Shown: positions 10,159-20,220 of the stretch, piece after piece | How the letters are laid out: every line of letters starts with the position of its first letter | How positions within the stretch are numbered: the stretch's first letter is position 1 | Source of the DNA: Emiliania huxleyi CCMP1516 | Taxonomy: Eukaryota > Haptophyta > Isochrysidales > Noelaerhabdaceae | Assembly: GCF_000372725.1 (NCBI RefSeq) | Contig: NW_005195300.1 | Coordinates: forward strand, 158,451 to 222,450 | DNA: 64,000 nt | Direction: 5' to 3' | The notes under the pieces: generated by a model | The model's input: the letters and a program-made list of their open reading frames with translations, nothing else | The model's database searches: none | Told to the model about the DNA's origin: nothing | Translations under genes and position numbers: made by a program

Positions 10159-10235
10159 GTACTTTTAGCTTACTGGGATCTCTCGGATCTCTCGTTGTAT
10201 GTGTGTACTTTTAGCTTACTGGGAGAAAAGGGAGA
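10159..10235 (+). repeat. Tandem 46-bp-spaced copies of a dispersed repeat
   Basis: The motif GTACTTTTAGCTTACTGGGA occurs at 10159 and 10205 in direct orientation and again, inverted, at 20191-20218. It may be part of a mobile sequence, because its translation LLAYWEK is shared between the sites. Confidence 0.5.
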
Positions 10236-10329
10236 GGGGGTTGTGTTCAAGGGCCCTACGCGCGGCGTGAGAGCTCGGAAGCGAGCTTTGCACCGGCGAT
10301 CGAGGATGGCGCGGTTCACCCCCTTCACC

Positions 10330-10622
10330 GAAGCGATGGAGATGCGTTCCGCGTGGTGTGACACAAATGAGAGGCGAGAGTGGGGAGGGTACGCGGTGCG
10401 GTCAACGCCCGAGCGTTGAGCCTTGCGCGCAAGGCGGTCGATCTTTGCAACTGCAGGCGGCGAGAAGCCGCCGCCGAATGTCTCGTGGAGAAGCAGGTTG
10501 AACTTGTTTCGTTTGGTGAAGATTCCATCATGGTAGTGGCCACGCTGTGACTTGACGTAGCCTTGGCCGGTGGCGTGGTCGAACGCCCGTTGACCACAGA
10601 ACCCGCGTTGCTTGCAGCCCAT
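10330..10622 (-). pseudogene. Fragment of a mobile-element-type ORF
   Basis: Residues such as GCKQRGFCGQRAFDHATGQG, HETFGGGFSPPAVAKIDRLA, SGVDRT and SFVSHHAERISIASVKG look like the C-terminal region found in repetitive reverse-transcriptase-type ORFs of algal genomes, a similarity recalled from pattern only. The pattern breaks down after about residue 100. A related pattern occurs at 44981-45253. No catalytic motif is present, so this is a remnant at best. Confidence 0.3.
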
Positions 10623-10659
10623 GTTTGCAAGGCGGGCTCTCTCTCGTTGTATGTAGATC

Positions 10660-11472
10660 TTACGTACATTCCCGGAGGAGGACTGCTGACGGGGTTTGCG
10701 ATGAGAAGCGATCCGAACGTGGCATTCGGGTGATTAGATCACTACCGCCGAAAAACGCAACAAAAACAAAACAGCGGAAGCTCGGCCTTTGGCTCTCCGC
10801 GGCGCTTCCCACCCTTCGGGTCGCGCTCGAGCGGGGGTCGAAACGGTTGATGAGGGCAAATTTTGTGAGCGGATATGGTGGCGGCGGCTGGAACTCTAGC
10901 TGTATCCACGGATCTGTCGTGCCGCACGGAGCGCTCGGATCCGCTGGGCTATTGAATCCGCACTCATCGTCATTATACCAACCCGAGTTTTCGGCATTCG
11001 TGGTGGGAATTTGGGTCTGGCAAATGTTGGTGACGTTCGTGTGGTTGCTCGTTGAAAGGACTCCGTCCACGCAGCGTGATGGTATTCGGTGGTCCAGGCC
11101 ATCAATCACCTCATCTGCCATGTCGAGGCTGCTCCCCTCGGGCACCTTCCTGGTGTACGTGCTGCTCATGGTAGCGACGATGTTGCTGGCTGGCACGGCC
11201 CACGCTGCGCTGATCAGGCCTCCGCCAAACGCATCCGGCTCTGTGTAGCTTGGCTCGTACACGAGCTCCGCTTTTGGCTTCTTGAGCATCACTGGCAATA
11301 CGTTAGCTGCTGCAGCGGCGGCGAGAGCCTGAAGCAATGCCATGCCGCCCGGCAGCGCGAAGCCAAAGGAGGCAATAATTGGGGTCGAACTGTTTTGGGT
11401 TCCGTCGGCCGGAACGAGAAGGGGAGTCGCGTAAAATGATGGGTAATTACTCGAGTAGTTCTCGAGCGTCAC
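10660..11472 (-). CDS. Membrane protein with a discoidin (F5/8 type C)-like domain
   Basis: The frame is 270 residues from ATG 11472. Residues 35-65 form a hydrophobic stretch (GGMALLQALAAAAAANVLPVML). A galactose-binding-like domain follows: CVDGVLS, many Asn/Thr, then DPWIQLEFQ and KFALINRFD, which match the C-DG-DPW.qvdl-NR.D pattern of F5/8 type C domains. After NRFDPRSS the sequence stops resembling the domain. A GTGGGAAG donor lies there, so the last 60 residues may be intron and the domain may finish in another exon. A surface or secreted carbohydrate-binding role is inferred. Confidence 0.45.
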   Translation of the reverse strand: MTLENYSSNYPSFYATPLLVPADGTQNSSTPIIASFGFALPGGMALLQALAAAAAANVLPVMLKKPKAELVYEPSYTEPDAFGGGLISAAWAVPASNIVATMSSTYTRKVPEGSSLDMADEVIDGLDHRIPSRCVDGVLSTSNHTNVTNICQTQIPTTNAENSGWYNDDECGFNSPADPSAPCGTTDPWIQLEFQPPPPYPLTKFALINRFDPRSSATRRVGSAAESQRPSFRCFVFVAFFGGSDLITRMPRSDRFSSQTPSAVLLRECT

Positions 11473-11576
11473 TTAGCAGTGAACAGGCTGAGGTCAGGGT
11501 TTGAGCCCCCAGGCAGACCGGAGGGGAGGAGACTGCGGACGGACGGACGATGGAGAGGGGGGACGACACCGCACGC

Positions 11577-11630
11577 ACCTACCTACCTACCTACCTACCT
11601 ACCTACCTACCTACCTACCTACCTACCTAA
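11577..11630 (+). repeat. (ACCT)n microsatellite
   Basis: About 13 perfect tetranucleotide copies, decaying into CTAACCTAACT on the 3' side. Confidence 0.9.
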
Positions 11631-11799
11631 CCTAACTAACCTACCCCCCCCAATGAACACACCAGTGAGGGAGGGCGAGACGATCGAGGGGTCCCGTACC
11701 ATGCGGAACCGACCCTATCCAGTGCTCAAGTGCTCAACTAACCTACCTACTGTGCCGTACGGAAGTGTGAACAGGTTGGAGCAGCAGCTCCTGAGCACG

Positions 11800-11930
11800 G
11801 CGCCGCAGGCGCCTGTTGATAGGTCCAGGTGATAGTCCTGGATGGGCAATGCATACGCCTCACTGGGCCTTAAGATCGCCCGACCGCGTCCCGGTGCTCT
11901 GTGGTCGGATTTGTGACGCCGCCGCACCGC
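11800..11930 (+). repeat. Dispersed repeat, copy 1
   Basis: About 130 bp that recur at 18418-18546 at roughly 85% identity. The shared sequence includes GTCCAGGTGATAG, GCATACGCCT and the end GGATTTGTGACGCCGCCG. Confidence 0.75.
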
Positions 11931-12437
11931 AAGGGGCTCCTGATTGTGGCGCGGCCTGCTGGACGCGCGGCGCGGCCTGCCTCCGGAGGTGCCTCTGAGC
12001 TGGCCATTTTGGGTCACACCGTGAGAGAACGCGATGCGCGTTCGAGTTTTCACTCGGCGAACTTCAATTAGTTCAAGAGTTCAAGTGTTCAACTCTCGCA
12101 CCGGCCAGGCGCAAGCCCAACCGGGGGCGGGCCCAACGCGTGTGCTAGCGTGCAAGTGAGGCGGAGGCGCGAGTCGGAAGGCCGCGACCGTCAAGTGTTC
12201 CCCGACGAACATACAATCGCTGTGAACTCAACCACGTACCCCGTAAAGTCGTCGTACATCTGGCATGACCCCTATCTCACGGGTGGTGTGGAGCTCGATC
12301 GCGGAACCCCCAGAAGAACAACTTTACCAGACCACGTGACAGCGCGAGCTCCACCCCTCCCACAATGCTGCAACAAGATCCGTGCGCCGCCGGCGCCAAT
12401 AGCAGTACTGTACTTGATTGCTGTCCTTTGCGCGCGG
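11931..12437. other. Intergenic region, no gene recognised
   Basis: No coding pattern on either strand. It lies downstream of the ankyrin gene that ends at 12438. Confidence 0.4.
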
Positions 12438-14598
12438 CTAGTCTGCATCCGCCTTGGCCCTCGCGGCGGCCGCTGACGCGCGCCTCGCCTTGACGGCAGC
12501 CAGTGCCGCCTCCGCCGCCTCCGCCGCCTCTGCCGCCGCAGCCGCAGCCGCCACCGCCGCAGCCGCTGCCGCGGCGGCCGCCTCCTCCTCTGCCGCTGCG
12601 AGAGCGTCCGCCTCGGCTTCCGCCTCCCGGCGCGCCTCCGCTGCCACCAAGGCTGCCTCCTCACCCGCCTCTGCCGTCTCCTCCTCGCTCGCCTCGCCTG
12701 CCGCTTCTCCCAACGCCTCGGCCAGCCCCTCGACCGACGTCTCCGCCGTGGTGCCGTACCGAATCCGCTCCTCGTGGAGCGTCTCGAGAAGCCTGATCAA
12801 CCCCTCCCTGTCCAGCTTCGCGGGCTTGGCTGCGGCTGCCTCTGACGGCGCCTCGGCCTCCTGCGACGGCCCAGCGCCGCCGCTCCCGCCGCCCTTCTTC
12901 TTCTTCTTGCCCTTCTTGCCCTTGCCGCGCTTCTCCGCCTCGACCTCCGCCAGCAGCTCCTCGGCATGCCGCGCCGCCTCCTTCTCCTCCGCCGCCCTCT
13001 GTGCCACCCTCTCCGCCGCTCCCGCAGCCCACGCCGCCTCCTTCGCCGCCTTCTCGGCCGCCGCATGCTCCTCGAGGGCGCGCACGCACTCGGCGTGGCC
13101 ATTCTCCTTGGCCAACTGCAGCGCCGTGAATCCAGCCACCGAGCGCAGCTTCGTGTCGGCGCCCGCCCGCAGCAGGCAGAGCAGGGCCGCGGGGTGGTCC
13201 TTGAAAGCGGAGAACATCAGCGCGGTGCGGCCGGCAATCTCCTGCTGGTTGATCTCCGCGCCGTGATGCAGTAGTAGCTCGACCACCCGCTCGTGGCCGC
13301 TGAGAGCGGCGAACATCAGCGCGGTGAAGCCTGCGCTGTCCCGAAGGTTGATCGAAGCGCCACGCTGCAGCAGCGTCGCGGCCAGCCGCTCGTGGCCGTA
13401 GGCGGCGGCGACCATCAACAGCGTAAAGCCGCTCACACCCTCAAGAGTGAAAGTCGCGTCCACCCGCCCGCCGCCGTCGAGCCACGCCAGCATCGCCTCC
13501 TCGCCTTGCACAGCCGCCTCCGCGATCTCCTCGGGGACGGCGTCCTCGCCCGTTCCGCTCTCCACGCCGCCAGAAGAGGACGCGGCAGTTGGTGCCGCCG
13601 CCGCCCCCTTGCCCGAGGCGGCATCGCCGTCCGCCCCTGCGCCGCCCGCCTCGCCGAATTCCTCGGGAACAGGCCCGCTGCTGCCGCCCTCGCCGCCCGC
13701 CTCGACCGCCGCCGCCTCGCGCCTCTCCGCCGCCACCTCGCCGAGATACGTCTTGACGGCGGCGATGCACTCGGTGTGACCCTTCTCTTTGGCGATCTGC
13801 AGCGCCGTCTCGCCGTCCGCAGTGCGCAGCGTCATGTCTGCGCCCGCCCGCAGAAGCTGGAGGACGACGACAGGGTGGCCGTAGTCGGCGGCGCCCGTGA
13901 GCGCAGTGTGGCCGTCGCCGTCCTGCAGGTCGACCTCTGCCCCGTGCCGCAGCAGCAGCTCGACCACGCGTTCGTGGCCTTGGTCGGCGGCGAGCATCAG
14001 CGCGGTGACACCGCGGCTGCTCTGCAGATTGATCTCCGCGCCGTGCCGCAGCAGCGTCTCGGCCACCTGCACATGGCCGATGGTGGCGGCGGCAATCAGC
14101 GCGGTGTGGCCGATGCTGTTTTGCGCGTCCGGCTTCGCGCCCCGCTTCAGCAGAACCTCGACCAGCTGCTTGTGGCCGTAGGCGGCGGCGATCAGCAGGA
14201 GCGTACAGCCACTCACACCGCGATGCACGCACGTCGCGTCAGCCGTCCCCGGCGAGCCACGTCTGCACCACGCCCGCCTTGCCGTTCGCCGCCGCTGCCT
14301 CGATCTTTTTCGGCAGCGCGAGCGGCGCAGCCTTTGACGCCGTCGAAGCAAGCCCGCGCCGGGAGGCGGCTGAGCCAGCTTTTGGTCGGCCAGGCAGAGG
14401 GCGCGTGTGGGCGGGAGCGAGGGAAGAGCGCCGTGGGCGTGTGTTTCTTGGTCGCTGTGTGTGTTTCTTCTTCGCAGTGAGGAAGGGCGGTGGGTAAGAC
14501 GGGGGGGCGCCAATCCCCATTTCCCCATACAAGCCCGTCCCACCCCTTCGTCCCAGGTCCCACGCCATCGGGCCTTCGGGCCCCGCGCATAGAAACAA
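12438..14598 (-). CDS. Two-module ankyrin protein with a charged, Ala-rich tail
   Basis: Two ankyrin modules of four to five repeats each begin with GVSGCTLLLIAAAYGHKQL and GVSGFTLLMVAAAYGHERL, so the module was duplicated. They are separated by an acidic/Gly-rich linker. The C-terminal third is coiled coil with a Lys run (KGKKGKKKKKGG), a short conserved block (DREGLIRLLETLHEERIRYG) and then almost pure Ala/Glu. The N-terminus is uncertain. KKIEAAAANGKAGVVQTWLA, the usual start of such proteins, lies in a different frame from the repeats, with the switch at about 14240, so a frameshift or a missed splice is implied. The 800-residue frame starting at 14840 overlaps the next gene and is not the real start. 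Likely a cytosolic scaffold. Confidence 0.7.
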
Positions 14599-14737
14599 AT
14601 GGCGGGGGCTGGGGCGGGACGGTTATCGGTTATCGGTTTCGTCCTCGCCTCGAAGCGAAAAGGTGGCGGTTGTATTCCCTGGTTTGTTACCCCCCCCCCC
14701 CCCCCCAGCCCCGCCCCGCCCCCCGTCACTCCTAGCG

Positions 14738-15634
14738 TCACTCCCACGCCGTGTACAGCATGAGCTTCGATGCCTCGCGCGCCCGACCAGCCTCCAGCCG
14801 CTGCCTCAAGTCGGGGAAGACGCCGTGCGCCTGCCTGCACAGCGAGAGCCGCAGCGATTGCGAGGAGAGGAAGTAATTCACCTCCTGCGTGTAGAGGACC
14901 AGCGCGAGGCCGTGCTCCGGGTCGGCCGCGAAGAAGGTGCCCGCGACGCCTCCCCAGCCCGTCGCGCCCAGCCCCGACGCGGCACCGGCGGGGAGGTAGT
15001 CCCCGCCCTCGCCCGGAGAGCAGACCACTCCGCCGAGCAAGCCAAAGCTCTGGAACGGGTCAAAGCAGGGTCCCGCGCCGGCGCCCATGCCGCGGAGCTG
15101 GTCGGACCTCAGCGCCGCCATGCTCTCGCGGCTCAGCAGCGCTGGCACTCCATCCAGCCGCCCGTCCGTCGCCAGCCACTCTGCAAAGCGGAGAAAGTCG
15201 CGAGCGGTCGAGAGGAGCCCGCCTCCGCCGCTCGGTCTCTGGCCCTGCGGCTTGCCGCGCAGCCACGGCGTCGATGCGTCGCAGGCGCCGACCATGGCGT
15301 CGTCCTCGAAGCGGTTGGGGCCCGTGCCGCGGTAGCATCGGGTGAACCGTCCGAGGGCGTGCTCGGGAATTTCGAACCCCGTGTCGGGCATCCCGAGCGG
15401 CTCGAATAGGGACGCCTCGAGGAAGCGGCCGAGCGCCTGGCCGCTCACCTCCTCGAGGACGCCGCCGAGGAGCTCGATCGACAAAAGCGAACAGTTGTTT
15501 GGTATCGCCAAAAATCTCTCTTCTCTCCAAAGCGACTCATTTCTCAAATCCGCATACCAGCTCTTCATGGGCTTGTCTGCCACCCGGCCCCGCCACCGCT
15601 TCTTACGATATCCCGGTGTAAAGTCAAGGAACAA
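14738..15634 (-). CDS. Serine hydrolase (class C beta-lactamase family), 5'-truncated
   Basis: Residues from about 48 onward match the C-terminal two thirds of beta-lactamase-related serine hydrolases: LLGGVLEEVSGQALGRFLEASLFEPLGM, then GGGGLLSTARDFLRFAEWL, then GWGGVAGTFFAADPEHGLALVLYTQ. The N-terminal region carrying the catalytic Ser-x-x-Lys motif is absent; residues 1-47 are unrelated and basic. Family members are usually 350-450 residues, against 298 here. Either upstream exons are missing or this is a remnant without activity. It lies head to head with the hydroxylase gene at 15704, only 70 bp apart. Confidence 0.65.
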   Translation of the reverse strand: MFLDFTPGYRKKRWRGRVADKPMKSWYADLRNESLWREERFLAIPNNCSLLSIELLGGVLEEVSGQALGRFLEASLFEPLGMPDTGFEIPEHALGRFTRCYRGTGPNRFEDDAMVGACDASTPWLRGKPQGQRPSGGGGLLSTARDFLRFAEWLATDGRLDGVPALLSRESMAALRSDQLRGMGAGAGPCFDPFQSFGLLGGVVCSPGEGGDYLPAGAASGLGATGWGGVAGTFFAADPEHGLALVLYTQEVNYFLSSQSLRLSLCRQAHGVFPDLRQRLEAGRAREASKLMLYTAWE

Positions 15635-15703
15635 CGCCGCCGCGATGAAATAAGAAAAACGAGGCGGCGCCTCGCGACTCGACAGGAAAGGACTTGGGCA
15701 TCA

Positions 15704-17453
15704 ATGCCCAGCAAGCAGCCCCTCGGCCCGTCGCCGCGGTCCGTCTACCGCCGCGCACGCGCGCTGCACGCCGCTTGGGACATCGCCCACGGTCTCGGCG
15801 TGTGCGCGGTCTCGCTCTACCTCCTTGCGCGGCAGCGCGACCCCGCCCTTGTCGGCGGCGGGTGCGAGCCGCTGCAGTGCCGCGTCGGCGCCGTCTGGCG
15901 CGCGGCGTCCGCCGACCCGCTCGAGGCGGCCTGCGCCTGCTTCACCAACTTTTTCTTCGTCTCGATGTGCGGCAACTCGCCCGCCGCGTGGGCGGCGGCG
16001 CTCTGGTTCGCGAGCGTGGACGAGGTGGCGTGGGGCGCGTTTGCGGCGGGGGTGGCGGCGCGCTGGGGCGACCTGTACGACGGCGGCGCCGGCTACGCGT
16101 ACGGCGTCTGCACCTTCCTCTTCTTCCTTGTGCCGTACCTCCTCCACGGCGCCCTCCTCCTCCCTCTCGAGCTCTGGAGCCCGGCCGTCGCCGCAGGGAC
16201 TCCGTACAAGCTCCAGCCGCAGAGGAGGGTCGACGCTGGCCGCATCCCGCGCGTGGTGGCCGTGTCTGTGCTCGAGCTGTGCTTGGTCGGGCTGCCCTAC
16301 GTGCTCGCCCTCGCCCACCTCTCCGTCGCATCGCGCGGCGAGCGCGGCGTGAGGCTGGAGGGGGCCCTTCCCAGCTACGCGGAGCGCGCGTGGATGCTGC
16401 TCGCTCATCTGTTGGTCAACGAGGTGCTCTTCTTCTACGCCCACTGGGCGCTGCACCAGGGCCCCCTCTACCGCCGCATCCACAAGATCCACCACGAGTT
16501 CACCGCGCCGTTTGCACTAGCCGCCGTGCACGCCCACCCGCTCGAGCTCCTCACGGCGGACTTAGTCCCCTTCACCGCCGGCTTCGTCCTCTTCCGGCCT
16601 CACATCTTCTTTGTCTTTTTGTGGATCGTCGGCGCTGCCCTCGGCACCCAGACGCACCACTCGGGCTACCGCCTCCCCTGGATCGCAGCCTTCGACGAGC
16701 AGCCAGACTTCCACGACTTTCACCACCAGCGCTTCAGCTGCTGCTACGGCAACATCGGCTGGCTCGACTCGCTGCACGGCACATCGAGGCCGTACCGCGA
16801 GGCTCAGGCGCGCGGGAGATATGGGGAGATGTGTGGGGAGATATGGGGAGACATGACTACCGCGAGGCTCGGGCTCGCGGCATCTCCCCCCAACCTCCCG
16901 CCTTATCGCCTCCCGATCTCCTCCCAATCTCCCGCCGATATCTCCTCTCGATCACCCCCGATCTCATTCCGATCTCCCCCCAATCTCCCTCCGCGAGATA
17001 GCACGCGAAAGCATGCCGCGAAAGGCGGACCAACGTTGCTGACGAACCCCACAGCACGGATCCTCGCCTCCCCCCCCCCCCCCTCCCAGGCGGCGGCCGA
17101 AGCGAGGCGAGACAAGGCGCAGGACCGGTGGGAGGAGGAGCGGGAAGAGCGGGAGGAGCGGGAGGAGCGGGAGGCGAGGCGGGGGCAGCGGTGCCGTGCG
17201 TCCGCCACCAAGGCCGCCGAGGCGGAGGTGGAGGAGGAGGGGGAGGAGGAGGCGGGGGCGGCACACGCCTCTCCACCGTCGGACCGTGTGTGCGCGAGCC
17301 ACGGCGCCTCTTCACACTAAAACCCGCTGTGAACAGGCGGCGGCGGGCGCCAAGCGGCGGGCCGCCGCGCGCGTCGCGCGGCCTCGCAACTGGCCGCTCT
17401 CCACGGCGCTCAGCACGGCGGTCGGGCTGCACTCGCCGCTCGAGCATGGCTGA
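15704..17453 (+). CDS. Fatty acid hydroxylase / sterol desaturase family membrane protein
   Basis: Modelled as 15704-16801, 17090-17251 and 17337-17453, giving 458 residues. Several hydrophobic segments precede the di-iron histidine boxes: HWALH (about residue 247), HKIHH (about 260), THHSGY (about 317) and FHDFHHQ (about 336). All ligands seem present, so an O2-dependent hydroxylation or desaturation of a lipid in the ER is expected; the substrate is unknown. The catalytic domain ends with LDSLHGTSRPYRE. Both introns use GC donors and AG acceptors and carry exon-sequence copies. The last exons encode a charged coiled coil (EEEREEREEREE) and the tail PRNWPLSTALSTAVGLHSPL. If the introns were retained, a Pro-rich extension would result. 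Confidence 0.8.
16802..17089 (+). repeat. GC-AG intron with exon-end copy and GATATGGGGA repeats
   Basis: The exon end CCGTACCGCGAG|GCTC recurs inside the intron at about 16856-16881 (TACCGCGAG|GCTCGGGC) after a GATATGGGGAGAT-type insert. The remainder is ATCTCCCC repeats. The internal copy provides an AG|GC junction that could itself be spliced. Confidence 0.6.
17252..17336 (+). repeat. GC-AG intron ending in a family A insert
   Basis: The intron starts GCGGGGGCGGCACACGCC, a diverged copy of the next exon start (GCGGCGGCGGGCGCCAAG), and ends CTCTTCACAC...CGCTGTGAACAG, the family A hairpin acceptor seen in the MutS2 and dioxygenase genes. Confidence 0.6.
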
Positions 17454-18417
17454 GTTCTGGACTCGGCGGGTGGCTGTGTGGCAGGGTGCGCGCGGGCGCG
17501 CCGGCAGCTGCCGGCAGACCCAGACGGCGCAGCCGCGTCTGATCATGCGGGACGAAGACGCCACGGGGTGGTGGGGGGGTGGCGGGTGCATTGTAGGATG
17601 TAGGAGTAGGTCTGGCTGATTGACTGATAGGTTCATAGGAAGGTCCCTGTCGCGCTATCTCTAGCGCAAGGGTCGAGGGAGGGGGCGAGTTTGAGAACTC
17701 TACATCTACTGTTTTGAGGAAAGTATTTCAGCGGGCCGGCCGGGGGCCCCCTGCGCTGCCCCTGCGCCGTGCGCCTAGGCCTACGGCTTGATGCATTGAT
17801 TAACCCCTAAACGGCTACCGAAACGGGGTGCCCGGAAGGGCGATATCACGGCGGCCTAACTGTGCCTCCGTGCGCTCGCCACATACCCCCTGCTGCCCGA
17901 GGGTCGTGTTAGCACTTTATTGGGCACATACAGAGGCGGTGGGAAGCCACCACGTTCCCTTTAAATTTTCCGCCACAGAGCTCCGGAGCGCGCTCTGCAG
18001 ACTGCACGAGCTCCTGGAGGACGCGGTTTCGTCTTTCGATCCCAGACGGTCGTCGCACGTCGGCGCCCCAGTGAGGTCCGCCGTCATAGGTGTAGCACGC
18101 TACTAGACACACTGCCTCCAAGTTGAGTGTTGGAAAATTGTGACGAAGCCACGCACCGAAGCGCCGGCGTCCCTGTGGCAATCTGCCACCGACAGCAACA
18201 CACGCCTTTGATCACCGGCTGCTTGCGCTCCGCATACTCTCCAGAAGCTGTTGGTTGTGTGGCTGGTGCTACTTCTATCAGCCTTCCTCATGCACAATGT
18301 TGCCGTTGAGCTACGAGGCTGCAACCCGTCGTCATTTGAGTTTGCTGCCAGCCACACACAGCGCGTCCCTGCTGCACGAATGGTTGGACAGGTGTGAACA
18401 ACACCTCGTGGGGGCGG

Positions 18418-18546
18418 CACCGCAGGCGTCCATTGAGGGGTCCAGGTGATAGCCCTGGGCGGGCAATCCATACGCCTAGTTGGACTTCAGATCGCCCGAT
18501 CGCGTCCCGGTGAACTGACGTCGGATTTGTGACGCCGCCGCACCGC
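18418..18546 (+). repeat. Dispersed repeat, copy 2
   Basis: Second copy of the element at 11800-11930. It lies inside the segment bounded by the 17-bp inverted repeats. Confidence 0.75.
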
Positions 18547-19110
18547 GCCGCGGCCAGGGGCCCTCCGGAGGCTGAGGATGGCCGTGGCGGACCGAGACGA
18601 GCTCTGGGAGGTAAAGTGTCAGCGTATATATTGTAGAGGCTGACCATGTGCACAATATCTCTCAGTCTAGCTAAGCCAGGGTAGGCTATTCTGGGCGTCC
18701 ACACGGCTTGCACAGGTGACCCTCGCGACAAAGCGAGCGCGTCCGGCAGAGCGACTGAAGAATCGAATACAGAGTCACAAATCCCGCTTGTTGTGCATGT
18801 TTTGAGGTCGGACAGTGCTGCTGTCTTCTCCACGCAGCAGCCGACGCCACCAGGCCTCGGTAGCTGAGCAGCAGGAGCCTCCTCGCTGCTGGCAGAGTTG
18901 CGCCTCTGTTTGCCGCCGCTAAGAGATCGTTGTTGCGGGAATCCAGGGAATCTAAAGGAATCTAGAATCTGTGGGTCCGAGATTCGATCTGGGACCTGAG
19001 CCGCTCGGGACCAGCTGCACATGACACGGGGCCACTACCATGTCGCAGACGACTGCTGGATCGGCCGTCGCTCCGACCAGCCGTCCTGCAAAGGAATAAA
19101 ATAACAATGA

Positions 19111-19134
19111 GTTCCTTTACATATGTAAAGGAAC
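19111..19134. repeat. 24-bp perfect palindrome
   Basis: The 24 bases read identically on both strands, centred on CATATG. It could form a cruciform or bind a dimeric protein. Confidence 0.75.
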
Positions 19135-19772
19135 GCCGTTTAGGGGTTAATGGCAAATGGGCGCCAAGCGCTCGGCGCTCGCGCCCCCTAACGCCAGTCT
19201 TACGCCGTTACCGCTTACTAACCGCCGGCTTACGCGTCAGTACCCGGCTGGTCCGGGTCGAGGTCCGGTAGAGGGTCGAGGGTACCCCTAGGGTTCTGAG
19301 GGCCGCGGATTGTTTTAAGACCTTTTGAGAAATGAGGAAGTTTGGGGGCTTAACTTGCCATTTAAGAGATTGCAGGCACGGGGGGTCCCTCTTTTAAGAC
19401 CGTCTAAGAAAATCGGCCTCGCCGGCATGCGTCGCTGGGTTCCGCGCCGTTTTCTCCAATACTGGGTTGTCCCCCCTTGCCCCACCACCTCGTGTGTGTG
19501 GAGAAGTTTACCTTACCTTACCTTACCCTCTCCAATACTGCCGTTATTAGGCACAAACCCGCCTCTGAAGACACATATGTAAGTCTGGTGCACTGGCAGG
19601 AGCCACACTCGCATACGGGATGCGTGCTAGCTGACTGTAGCCAGCTTCCCGTCCTCCGGCGTCTACCAGGAGCCTCCCGGACGCCATCGACCTCGGGAGC
19701 TCTCTCCCGCACCGTTTAAGCATTTAAGACCGTTTAAGGAATCGGCGGCCCAGCAGCAGTATAGCAGCTCTT

Positions 19773-19796
19773 AAACCTGCCTACGTAGGCAGGTTT
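19773..19796. repeat. 24-bp perfect palindrome
   Basis: The 24 bases are self-complementary, centred on TACGTA, and embedded in TTTAAG repeats (19720-19850). Confidence 0.75.
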
Positions 19797-20220
19797 TAAG
19801 CCGTTTAAGCCGCAGGACGCAGGTGCCCCAGGGCCCACCGTTTTAAGCCTAGGGGTCCCCTAAGCTGGTCGGTCTCTCGTGTTTTTACTAAGGCACGAAC
19901 GACGCAAACCCACACCCCAGCACAGACCACAGTGCGCGCGCGTGCACGTCCATGCGTGCGCGACCCGAGCACCCGACACCCGAGAGAGATTTATTGTCTA
20001 GGCAATACTGGCTCTGCGCACGCACTGCGGGTCTGGGGAGGCCTCGCCGCCTGGCACTCAAACATCAGCCCCCCAAAGGGGAACCGCGCCGGCTCCTGTG
20101 AATCAAAAAAGAATTTTACAACCCCAGTCCCGTGCCCAGTGTCGTGCAAAAAAGGATTTTACGACTTCTCCCTGTTGACAACCTCCCTGTCTCTTTTCTC
20201 CCAGTAAGCTAAAAGTACAG

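Larger units (their letters stand above)
17799..19151. repeat. Segment bounded by 17-bp perfect inverted repeats
   Basis: ATTAACCCCTAAACGGC at 17799-17815 recurs exactly inverted at 19135-19151. The right copy directly abuts a 24-bp perfect palindrome at 19111-19134. This may be a non-autonomous transposon with terminal inverted repeats; no transposase is visible and no target duplication is obvious. Confidence 0.5.

Noticed and set aside
14600-14840. N-terminal 80 codons of the long ankyrin frame
   Set aside because: They overlap the end of the serine hydrolase gene and include a homopolymer C run; not protein-like.
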